Positions 1-5,541 of a stretch of 5,904 nucleotides of DNA are shown piece after piece; the first letter of the stretch is position 1, and each line of letters begins with the position of its first letter. The notes below the pieces were generated by a model that was not told where the DNA came from, did no database searches, and was given only the letters and a program-made list of their open reading frames with translations. Source of the stretch: Alphaproteobacteria bacterium (GTDB taxonomy: Bacteria; Pseudomonadota; Alphaproteobacteria; Rs-D84; NBLK01); contig JAFGXE010000042.1 in assembly GCA_016936785.1 (NCBI GenBank), forward strand, positions 1 through 5,904. The letters are read 5' to 3'. The position numbers and the translations under genes were made by a program.

Positions 1-1781
1 ATGGTGCTGTTGCTGTTTTTGATGCGGTTGCTGGTGTGGAACCTCAGTCTGAAACTGTTTGGCGTCAAGCGGATCGTTATCATGTGCCTCGTATGTGTTT
101 TGTAAACAAAATGGATCGCACAGGCGCAAATTATTTCCGTTGTATTGATATGATGATTGATCGTCTTGGTGCAACACCATTGCCATTATGTTTGCCAATT
201 GGTGTCGAAGAAAATTTTGAAGGAATTGTGGATCTTGTTGCAAATAAAGCAATTGTTTGGAGAGGGGAAGATCTTGGTGCGACTTTTGATATCATTGATA
301 TTCCAGAAGATCTTAAAGCAAAAGCAGCTGAATATCGTGAAAAGCTTGTTGAGCTTGCTGTTGAGCAAGACGAGAAAGCGCTGGAAGCATACCTTGATGG
401 CACTGAGCCTGATCTTGCAACACTTAAAAAATGTATCCGTAAAGGAACAATTTCTCAGGCATTTGTCCCTGTTATTTGTGGAACCGCATTTAAAAACAAA
501 GGGGTTCAACCTCTTCTAGATGCTATTGTGGACTATTTGCCGTCACCTCTTGAAGTTCCTGCGATGGTTGGGATTAATCCTAAAACTGAAGCAGAAGAAA
601 CACGTGAGGCCGATGAAAATGCACCTCTTTCTGCTCTTGCATTTAAAATTATGAATGATCCTTATGTTGGAAATTTAACTTTTGCGCGTCTTTATTCAGG
701 AAAGCTTGAAAGTGGATCTTATGTTGTGAATGCAACAAACGGGAAACGTGAACGTATTGGACGTATGTTGCTCATGCATTCAAATTCACGTGAGGAAATT
801 AAAGAAGCATTAGCTGGAGATATTGTTGCACTTGTTGGATTAAAAGATTCAAGTACAGGTGACACACTTTGTGATGTGAATAAACCAATTATTCTTGAAA
901 AAATGGATTTTCCAGAACCTGTTATTGAACTTGCTGTTGAACCAAAAACAAAAGCAGACGTTGAAAAAATGGGGATTGCTCTGAGTCGTTTGGCAAAAGA
1001 AGATCCGTCACTTCGTATTAAAACAGATCAAGAAACAGGACAAACTATTCTTAAAGGAATGGGTGAACTTCATCTTGATATTATTGTGGATCGTTTGAAA
1101 CGTGAATTCCAAGTTGAAGCAAACATTGGTGAGCCTCAAGTGGCTTATCGTGAAACAATTAGTGCTCCACATGAAATTGTTTATACTCATAAAAAACAAT
1201 CGGGTGGATCAGGACAGTTTGCGAAAATTAAGATTCTTTTTGAACCTCTCAAACCAGGTTCAGGATATGAATTTGAGACTAAGATCGTGGGTGGAAATGT
1301 GCCAAAAGAATACATCCCAGGTGTTGAAAAAGGTATTGAGTCTGCGATGCAAACAGGTGTTTTATGTGGATTCCAATGTACAGATTTCAAAGCAACATTA
1401 ATTGATGGAGGCTATCATGAAGTTGACTCTTCTGTTTTGGCCTTTGAAATTGCAGCACGTGGTGCTTTCCGAGATGGTATGAAACAAGCAAGTCCAAAAA
1501 TTCTTGAGCCAATTATGAGTGTTGAAGTTGTGACTCCAGAAGATTATATGGGTGATATTATTGGAGATTTAAATTCACGCCGTGGACAAGTTGAAGGCAT
1601 GGATACACGTGGGAATGCACGCGTTTTGACAGCGAGTGTGCCACTTGCAAACATGTTTGGTTATGTGAAAACATTGCGCTCTATGAGTCAAGGACGTGCT
1701 CAGTTCTCAATGACATTCTCACATTATGCAGATGTGCCAAGCAATGTTGCAAAAGAACTACAAGAAAAAATGAATGGATAA
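1..1781 (+). CDS. fusA: Elongation factor G, C-terminal ~592 residues (5' end outside window)
   Basis: EF-G is the cytoplasmic GTPase that drives tRNA-mRNA translocation and, with RRF, ribosome recycling. The frame is open from base 3 (GAVAVFDAVAGVEPQ); a GTG at 36 is internal, not the start. Compared with E. coli EF-G (704 residues), about 106 N-terminal residues are missing, including the P-loop, switch I and DTPGH. Visible parts are the G4 motif NKMD (105-116), a G5-like GTAFKNKG (about 480-503), domain II (DPYVGNLTFARLYSG), domain III (GQTILKGMGELHLDI), and domain IV with the tip motif YHEVDSS, whose His (1416-1418) matches E. coli His583. Domain V starts near EPIMSVEVVTPEDY and the protein ends SMSQGRAQFSM...MNG. 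There is no frameshift or missing key residue. LLMHSNSRE and TGDTLCD look alphaproteobacterial. It lies 97 bases before tuf, as in a str operon. Identity is very secure. Confidence 0.97.
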   Translation, partial: GAVAVFDAVAGVEPQSETVWRQADRYHVPRMCFVNKMDRTGANYFRCIDMMIDRLGATPLPLCLPIGVEENFEGIVDLVANKAIVWRGEDLGATFDIIDIPEDLKAKAAEYREKLVELAVEQDEKALEAYLDGTEPDLATLKKCIRKGTISQAFVPVICGTAFKNKGVQPLLDAIVDYLPSPLEVPAMVGINPKTEAEETREADENAPLSALAFKIMNDPYVGNLTFARLYSGKLESGSYVVNATNGKRERIGRMLLMHSNSREEIKEALAGDIVALVGLKDSSTGDTLCDVNKPIILEKMDFPEPVIELAVEPKTKADVEKMGIALSRLAKEDPSLRIKTDQETGQTILKGMGELHLDIIVDRLKREFQVEANIGEPQVAYRETISAPHEIVYTHKKQSGGSGQFAKIKILFEPLKPGSGYEFETKIVGGNVPKEYIPGVEKGIESAMQTGVLCGFQCTDFKATLIDGGYHEVDSSVLAFEIAARGAFRDGMKQASPKILEPIMSVEVVTPEDYMGDIIGDLNSRRGQVEGMDTRGNARVLTASVPLANMFGYVKTLRSMSQGRAQFSMTFSHYADVPSNVAKELQEKMNG

Positions 1782-1808
1782 GATAAATTACGGTAGAAAA
1801 GAAAAAAC

Positions 1809-1837
1809 TTGAAAAACAAATAAATATTATTCACAAT
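1809..1837 (+). promoter_or_regulatory. Possible tuf promoter in the fusA-tuf spacer
   Basis: TTGAAA (1809-1814, 5/6 to consensus), a 17-base spacer, then CACAAT (1832-1837, 4/6, keeping the A and T at the most conserved -10 positions). The predicted start near 1844 gives a leader of about 35 bases carrying the tuf ribosome site. The 97-base AT-rich spacer is long for two co-transcribed genes and contains no terminator hairpin. An internal promoter would let tuf be expressed above fusA. The call rests on sequence match alone. Confidence 0.38.
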
Positions 1838-1878
1838 AGTGCCAGCTAAAAATTTTAAATCGAAAAAGGAGAAATAAA

Positions 1879-3060
1879 ATGGCTAAAGAAAAATTTGATC
1901 GCAGTAAGCCACATGTTAACATCGGAACAATCGGACATGTGGATCACGGTAAAACAACACTTACAGGAGCAATTCTTGTTACACTTTCTGGTGCAAACAA
2001 AGAAGTTATTGCAAAAATTGACTCAGCTCCGGAAGAAAAAGCGCGTGGAATTACAATTAACACATCACACCAAGAATATGAAACAGCAAATCGTCATTAT
2101 GCACACGTTGACTGTCCAGGACATGCCGACTATGTTAAAAACATGATTACAGGTGCTGCTCAAATGGACGGTGCTATTCTCGTTGTATCAGCAACAGATG
2201 GTCCAATGCCTCAAACACGTGAGCACTTGTTGCTTGCACGTCAGGTTAACGTTCCAAAAATCGTTGTTTTCTTGAACAAAGTTGATCTTGTTGATGATCC
2301 TGAATTGATTGATCTTGTTGAAATGGAAATGCGTGAACTTCTTACTAAATATGATTTTGATGGAGATAATGCAAAAATTATCCGTGGATCTGCTCTTGCT
2401 GCTGTCGAAGGCCGTGATGATGAAATCGGAAAGAATGCAATTCTTGAACTCATGAAAGCTGTTGACGAAGAAATTCCAACACCAGAACGTGCTGTTGATA
2501 AAACATTCTTGATGCCAGTTGAAGACGTATTCTCAATTTCAGGACGTGGAACAGTTGCAACTGGACGTGTTGAATCAGGAATCATTAAAGTTGGTGAAGA
2601 AATTGAAATCGTTGGAATTCGTCCAACAGTAAAAACAACTGTTACAGGGATTGAAATGTTCCGTAAACTTCTTGATGAAGGACGTGCAGGAGATAACGTT
2701 GGTGTTCTTCTTCGTGGAACAAAGAAAGACGATATCGAACGTGGACAAGTTCTTGCGAAACCAGGAACAGTGAAACCACACACAAAGTTCGAATGTGAAT
2801 GCTATATTTTGAATAAAGATGAAGGTGGACGTCATACACCATTCTTTTCAAACTATCGCCCACAATTCTATTTCCGTACAACTGACGTAACAGGATCTGT
2901 TGAGCTACCAGCAGGAACAGAAATGGATATGCCTCGGGATAACGTGAAACTCGTTGTGACTTTGATCCAACCAATCGCAATGGATGCACAGCTTCGTTTT
3001 GCTATCCGTGAAGGTGGACGTACAGTTGGTGCAGGTGTTGTGACGAAAGTTATCGAATAA
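1879..3060 (+). CDS. tuf: Elongation factor Tu (393 residues)
   Basis: EF-Tu is the GTPase that delivers aminoacyl-tRNA to the ribosomal A site. The ATG follows AAGGAG (1866-1871) with a 7-base gap, fixing the start. G-domain motifs are complete: GHVDHGKT (19-26), RGITI with the switch I Thr59, DCPGH (78-82, catalytic His82), NKVD (133-136) and SAL (171-173). Domain II holds SGRGTVATGRVESG (221-234) and domain III GRHTPFF and RPQFYFRTTDVTG (about 318-339). The length is close to the E. coli protein. Two oddities: the segment between the P-loop Lys and RGIT is 3 residues shorter than in E. coli, and the usual MPGDN motif reads MPRDN (Arg353, codon CGG at 2935-2937). Codon use is strongly biased, as expected for a highly expressed gene. 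A strong terminator follows 24 bases after the stop. GRVESGIIKVG argues for an alphaproteobacterium. Confidence 0.98.
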   Translation: MAKEKFDRSKPHVNIGTIGHVDHGKTTLTGAILVTLSGANKEVIAKIDSAPEEKARGITINTSHQEYETANRHYAHVDCPGHADYVKNMITGAAQMDGAILVVSATDGPMPQTREHLLLARQVNVPKIVVFLNKVDLVDDPELIDLVEMEMRELLTKYDFDGDNAKIIRGSALAAVEGRDDEIGKNAILELMKAVDEEIPTPERAVDKTFLMPVEDVFSISGRGTVATGRVESGIIKVGEEIEIVGIRPTVKTTVTGIEMFRKLLDEGRAGDNVGVLLRGTKKDDIERGQVLAKPGTVKPHTKFECECYILNKDEGGRHTPFFSNYRPQFYFRTTDVTGSVELPAGTEMDMPRDNVKLVVTLIQPIAMDAQLRFAIREGGRTVGAGVVTKVIE

Positions 3061-3084
3061 ACAACATACTGTTACTCGAAATTT

Positions 3085-3112
3085 AAAAGCTCGAAGAAAT
3101 TCGAGCTTTTTT
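3085..3112 (+). terminator. Intrinsic terminator after tuf
   Basis: A perfect 11-bp stem (3085-3095 with 3100-3110, core AGCTCGAA/TTCGAGCT) closes a GAAA tetraloop and runs into TTTTTT (3107-3112). It begins 24 bases after the tuf stop. The T-run lies on the right side only, so it works for plus-strand transcripts. It ends the fusA-tuf unit and isolates it from what follows. Confidence 0.93.
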
Positions 3113-3230
3113 ATTTTAGGGATATTTTCTTAAAAGATGTGGTTGTTAAAAAATTGAATCCCGAGAAGAGATCTAATCAAATAGCCGTATTCTTTTGTGA
3201 TGAATGGTAAAATCATCTAAAATATGGCTT

Positions 3231-3263
3231 AAAAAATAAAGAGGGCAATCTGCTCTCTTTTTT
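3231..3263. terminator. Bidirectional-looking terminator between tuf and tRNA-Phe
   Basis: Arms 3238-3246 (AAAGAGGGC) and 3252-3260 (GCTCTCTTT) enclose the loop AATCT. Read on the plus strand, the stem is 9 bp with one G-U pair (3244/3254) followed by T's to 3263. Read on the minus strand, the same position is an A-C mismatch, but the stem is followed by TTTATTTTTT (3240-3231). It lies 7 bases beyond the tRNA 3' end, so it most likely ends the tRNA-Phe transcript, and it can also back up the tuf terminator. Confidence 0.75.
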
Positions 3264-3269
3264 AAGTGG

Positions 3270-3345
3270 TGGTGGCTAGGGGCGGAATCGAACCGTCGAC
3301 ACAGGGATTTTCAGTCCCTTGCTCTACCAACTGAGCTACCTAGCC
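3270..3345 (-). tRNA. tRNA-Phe, anticodon GAA, CCA encoded
   Basis: This is a 76-base cloverleaf on the minus strand. The acceptor stem GGCTAGG/CCTAGCC is a perfect 7 bp, with discriminator A and an encoded CCA (complement of 3270-3272). The D-arm is GCTC-AGTTGGTA-GAGC. The anticodon arm is AGGGA-CTGAAAA-TCCCT with GAA at 3312-3310, which reads UUU/UUC. The variable loop is GTGTC. The T-arm is GACGG-TTCGATT-CCGCC, in which position 50-64 is an A-C mismatch (bases 3296 and 3282); the other four pairs are Watson-Crick. The gene stands alone, convergent with tuf and divergent from the gene at 3478. A promoter lies just upstream and a hairpin terminator just downstream, so it looks monocistronic. 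Confidence 0.97.
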
Positions 3346-3375
3346 ATATTTAAATCTGTCAATTTTGACGAAGCG

Positions 3376-3404
3376 ACTTTAACCTAAAAAATAGCGCTTG
3401 TAAA
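3376..3404 (-). promoter_or_regulatory. Probable tRNA-Phe promoter
   Basis: On the minus strand, TTTACA (3404-3399, 5/6 to TTGACA), a 17-base spacer and TAAAGT (3381-3376, 4/6 to TATAAT). The start is predicted near 3369, giving a 24-base leader before the mature tRNA 5' end at 3345 for RNase P to remove. The discriminator just after the -10 box reads CGCTTC, GC-rich for this AT-rich DNA, as is typical of stringently controlled stable-RNA promoters. Inferred from sequence and position. Confidence 0.6.
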
Positions 3405-3477
3405 GATAAAATTTCACTTGCAACTTTCTTTTTTCTTCTTTACTTTTAGTAGAGGAGAAAAGAACAAGGAAAGTATC

Positions 3478-4539
3478 TTGAAGAGAATTCTTACCTTTTT
3501 ATTTTGTGTAATTTCCAGTCAAGGCTTTGCTTTGTTTGATGCTCAGTTGCAACTTTCTTTCCCAGAAGTTAAATCAACAGCTTTCCCTCAGAGACGAATC
3601 CGGACGCAATCGCGTCAAGCATCAGAGTTTTATTTGGATGTTCAACCTGCACCCATTTCTTCCGTCAGTCGTTTTGAGAAAGATCTTTTGCCTGAACCGA
3701 TTGTGCAAGAAGATTCTTTTGTTGTTCCTCAAGAACTCACATCGGATGAGCGTCTTGAGCCTAAGCATCCAAATCTTGCTTATGAAAATAAACATGTAAA
3801 AGTGCTTCCTCAAAATCCGGAAGATATTAAAATGGAATTTGAGAAAACAGTCGTTGCACAAAATAAATACATCTCAATGATGGAAGATCCAACGTCAGAA
3901 GATGATTTTGATAATCTTTTTGATGAACCTCTTCCTGGTCAAATTGATGAATCTGACTTTGACGATGCGCCTCTTGTCGATGTTTCAGAACAAGAATCAG
4001 AAGAAAAAGAAGAAGTTGATTTTGATACTCTTTTTGATGAACCTGTTGTAAAAGAAGAATCTGTGGATGCGTTTGATACACCTTCTTTATCGGAGGAAGT
4101 GGATGCGTTTTCAGAAGAAAGTAGTGTGTCTACAGAAGAATCTAGTTCTGATGAAACAATGATCAAAGTCCTTCAAATGCGGATTGGATTTGAAAGACAA
4201 AGTGCGGCGTTGAGTGCAAAAAATGTTCATTTGATTTCATCTTTTTCACAAGTTGTTCAGAATAACCCACTCAATGCTGTTGAAGTGAGTGTCGGGAATC
4301 AAGCAATGCAAGATCCTGCTAAAAAAGAATTGGCAGCCAAGCGATTTGCCTTAATTTCACGTGTCCTTAAAGACAATGGTTTAACAGAAGAACGGATTCG
4401 TCCTGTGTTGACACAACGGGATGAAAATTCATTTGCATTGAAAATTGTGAATAAAGATCATCGTGATGCCATGATTATTCAAGATGATGATTTAAGTGAT
4501 CTTATTCAGACACGCTCTATTCCTATTCAAACATGGTAA
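3478..4539 (+). CDS. Exported acidic repeat protein, possible degenerate OmpA-like C-terminal domain
   Basis: I do not recognise this 353-residue protein as a named family. I chose the TTG at 3478 because AAGGA (3466-3470) sits 7 bases upstream and translation then begins with a good signal peptide: MKR, a hydrophobic core ILTFLFCVI, and a likely cut after Ala18 (QGFA-LFDA). The frame stays open to a TTG at 3418, but that lacks a ribosome site and would bury the signal. Residues 19-135 are proline- and charge-containing with no clear domain. Residues 136-228 are strongly acidic and repeated: DFDNLFDEP (143-151), DFDTLFDEP (181-189), and looser SDFDDAP, VDAFDTP and VDAFSEE. Residues 241-330 (VEVSVGNQ, then a helix with ELAAKR and GLTEERI) resemble the strand-helix-strand of OmpA-like peptidoglycan-binding domains, but lack the TDxxG and terminal NRR motifs. 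It overlaps comF by 7 bases. Periplasmic or surface location is inferred. Confidence 0.82.
   Translation: MKRILTFLFCVISSQGFALFDAQLQLSFPEVKSTAFPQRRIRTQSRQASEFYLDVQPAPISSVSRFEKDLLPEPIVQEDSFVVPQELTSDERLEPKHPNLAYENKHVKVLPQNPEDIKMEFEKTVVAQNKYISMMEDPTSEDDFDNLFDEPLPGQIDESDFDDAPLVDVSEQESEEKEEVDFDTLFDEPVVKEESVDAFDTPSLSEEVDAFSEESSVSTEESSSDETMIKVLQMRIGFERQSAALSAKNVHLISSFSQVVQNNPLNAVEVSVGNQAMQDPAKKELAAKRFALISRVLKDNGLTEERIRPVLTQRDENSFALKIVNKDHRDAMIIQDDDLSDLIQTRSIPIQTW
3904..4044 (+). repeat. Near-identical 27-base direct repeats inside the acidic protein gene
   Basis: Bases 3904-3930 and 4018-4044 match at 26 of 27 positions, in frame and 114 bases (38 codons) apart. They encode DFDNLFDEP and DFDTLFDEP, and the single change alters Asn to Thr. 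The sequence between them and after them carries looser versions of the same acidic-aromatic motif. This looks like internal duplication of an acidic low-complexity unit. Confidence 0.9.
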
Positions 4540-5252
4540 ATCTTTCTAAAATTGTTGATTTTCTTTTTCCCAAACGGTGCTTGTTTTGCAAAGCACAGGT
4601 TGATTCGGAATTAGTCTGTTCTGCGTGTATTTTAAAGCTTCCTTTAATTCAGTCTCCGTTTTGTCAAAGATGTGGACAGCCTTTACCCCAGAGTCTTTTT
4701 AAAAAGTCAAAAGTGAATCCAGCTGTTTGTCCAGCATGTCGTGCAAAACGGTTTCCTTTTTCACAGTCGCGGTCGGTCATGTTGTATGACGAAGATACCA
4801 GTCGCTTAATTTTGAGACTAAAATATGGGGATCAAACGCATCTTGCGTCAGTTTTTGCGGATCTTGTTTTTTTGAATCATGTCGATATTTTCCGCGATGT
4901 AGATGTGATTATTCCAGTGCCACTTGGATTTATGCGTTTGATGAAACGTCAGTATAATCAATCTGCATTGATTGCATCCGTTTTATCGAATCGGACAAAG
5001 ATTCCTTTGAATACACGTGCTTTTGTGCGAAAACATTTTAATAAATCTCAGGGAGGTCTTTCGTTCCAAGCGCGTCATGAGAATGTTAAAGAGGCTTTTT
5101 TTGTGAAGGTTTTAGAGGATATTGAAGACAAAGTTGTGCTTCTTGTTGACGATGTTATGGCGAGTGGTGCAACACTTTTGTCGGCTAGTCGCGCTCTTAA
5201 AAAGGCAGGAGCAAAAGAAGTCCGACTAATTACAATTGCGCGAACAGTTTGA
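4533..5252 (+). CDS. comF: ComF family phosphoribosyltransferase-like protein (239 residues)
   Basis: ComF proteins pair an N-terminal zinc-binding region with a type I phosphoribosyltransferase fold. In transformable bacteria they are needed for DNA uptake or processing, but most genomes carry a homologue (GntX/ComFC type) whose substrate is not established. Four Cys pairs are visible: 16/19, 29/32, 44/47 and 66/69. The PRTase part includes VDVIIPVPL, RQYNQSALIA, KSQGGLSFQAR and the PRPP-binding motif LLVDDVMASGAT (Asp206-Asp207, Ser211-Thr214). Length is normal for the family. The ATG lies inside ATGGTAA, overlapping the previous gene by 7 bases with no Shine-Dalgarno of its own, so translational coupling is likely. 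No other competence gene is visible here, so a role in transformation is not shown. The -35 box of the next promoter lies just past its stop codon. Confidence 0.93.
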   Translation: MVNLSKIVDFLFPKRCLFCKAQVDSELVCSACILKLPLIQSPFCQRCGQPLPQSLFKKSKVNPAVCPACRAKRFPFSQSRSVMLYDEDTSRLILRLKYGDQTHLASVFADLVFLNHVDIFRDVDVIIPVPLGFMRLMKRQYNQSALIASVLSNRTKIPLNTRAFVRKHFNKSQGGLSFQARHENVKEAFFVKVLEDIEDKVVLLVDDVMASGATLLSASRALKKAGAKEVRLITIARTV

Positions 5253-5254
5253 TA

Positions 5255-5283
5255 TTGACTTTTTATATTAAACTCTTTACTTT
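5255..5283 (+). promoter_or_regulatory. Possible promoter for the 67-residue ORF
   Basis: TTGACT (5255-5260, 5/6), a 17-base spacer and TACTTT (5278-5283, 3/6 but with the key first T, A and last T). The -35 box lies in a 15-base sequence (5248-5262) repeated exactly around the rpmH -35 box (5506-5520). The start would fall at about 5290-5292, so the mRNA would have almost no leader before the ATG at 5292. An alternative -10, TATATT at 5264-5269, has no -35 box at the right distance. Confidence 0.45.
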
Positions 5284-5291
5284 TCACCTTC

Positions 5292-5495
5292 ATGAATAAA
5301 CTTTATCACATTCATTATAAGATAGATTCTCTAAAAGTTGCAATTCAAGAATTTACAGCAGAGACACCTTATGGTGTTGTTCGTAATCTTCTTGCCCTTA
5401 GTTATAAAATTGTGGAAATTGAATTTCTCGAAAAAGGAAAGTGGCAAGGATATGACATGAATGAGTGCTATTATAAAAATATTTTGCAACGCTAA
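5292..5495 (+). CDS. Hypothetical small protein (67 residues)
   Basis: I do not recognise this protein. It is near neutral (9 Lys/Arg, 8 Asp/Glu), with no signal peptide, membrane segment or metal motif; the only Cys is Cys59. The pattern suggests a small alpha/beta fold: a strand LYHIHYKI, a second extended segment KVAIQEFTAE, a helix near VVRNLLALSYKI, then a strand VEIEFLEKGKW. Codon choice (CGT, CTT, GGT, GAA, few rare codons) matches its neighbours, which supports a real gene. There is no Shine-Dalgarno before the ATG, but a promoter-like sequence places the transcript start almost at the ATG, so it may be leaderless. It stands between comF and rpmH, 39 bases after the comF stop. A chance ORF in an intergenic gap remains possible. 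Confidence 0.62.
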   Translation: MNKLYHIHYKIDSLKVAIQEFTAETPYGVVRNLLALSYKIVEIEFLEKGKWQGYDMNECYYKNILQR

Positions 5496-5504
5496 TCTTT
5501 TTTT

Positions 5505-5531
5505 CTTTGATATTGACTTTAAAAATCAAAG
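5505..5531. repeat. Inverted repeat around the rpmH -35 box
   Basis: CTTTGAT (5505-5511) and its exact reverse complement ATCAAAG (5525-5531) flank the rpmH -35 box, with half-site centres 20 bases apart, about two helical turns. The shape fits a dimeric-repressor operator. It could also be chance in AT-rich DNA, or a weak hairpin after the 67-residue ORF, which has no other terminator candidate. Confidence 0.4.
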
Positions 5532-5541
5532 GTGTTATAGT
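5513..5541 (+). promoter_or_regulatory. rpmH promoter (sigma-70 type)
   Basis: TTGACT (5513-5518, 5/6), an optimal 17-base spacer and TATAGT (5536-5541, 5/6). The predicted start is G5548, leaving a 20-base leader with AAGGGA (5556-5561) before the rpmH ATG. The discriminator TCGGGC is strikingly GC-rich for this region, as in promoters repressed by ppGpp when growth slows. This is the best-matching promoter in the window. Confidence 0.82.

Noticed and set aside
36..38. GTG at 36 as the start of fusA
   Set aside because: The reading frame is open to the left edge and the preceding residues GAVAVFDAVAG are conserved EF-G sequence, so the gene is simply cut by the window.
131..519. Overlapping open frames on both strands inside fusA
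   Set aside because: They are shadows of the conserved EF-G frame, with no start signals and compositions typical of out-of-frame translation.
2241..2783. Long 180-codon minus-strand open frame inside tuf
   Set aside because: It lies wholly opposite EF-Tu; strong codon bias in tuf removes antisense stops. The product is Ser/Arg/Thr-rich with no recognisable domain.
3113..3230. A small gene or RNA between the tuf and tRNA-Phe terminators
   Set aside because: Only very short frames without start signals are present. A weak plus-strand hairpin (3183-3229) has no promoter or family resemblance.
3365..3390. TTGACG at 3365-3370 as the -35 box of a plus-strand promoter for the gene at 3478
   Set aside because: No acceptable -10 box lies 16-18 bases downstream; TAAAAA at 3385 is only 14 bases away. 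A promoter must exist but I could not place it.
3418..3477. A 20-residue N-terminal extension of the exported protein from TTG 3418
   Set aside because: There is no ribosome site before 3418, and the extension would bury the signal peptide that starts naturally at TTG 3478 behind a good AAGGA.
3939..4166. Minus-strand open frame rich in serine opposite the acidic repeat region
   Set aside because: It is the antisense image of GAA/GAT/TCA-rich codons in the real gene, with no ribosome site and low-complexity product.
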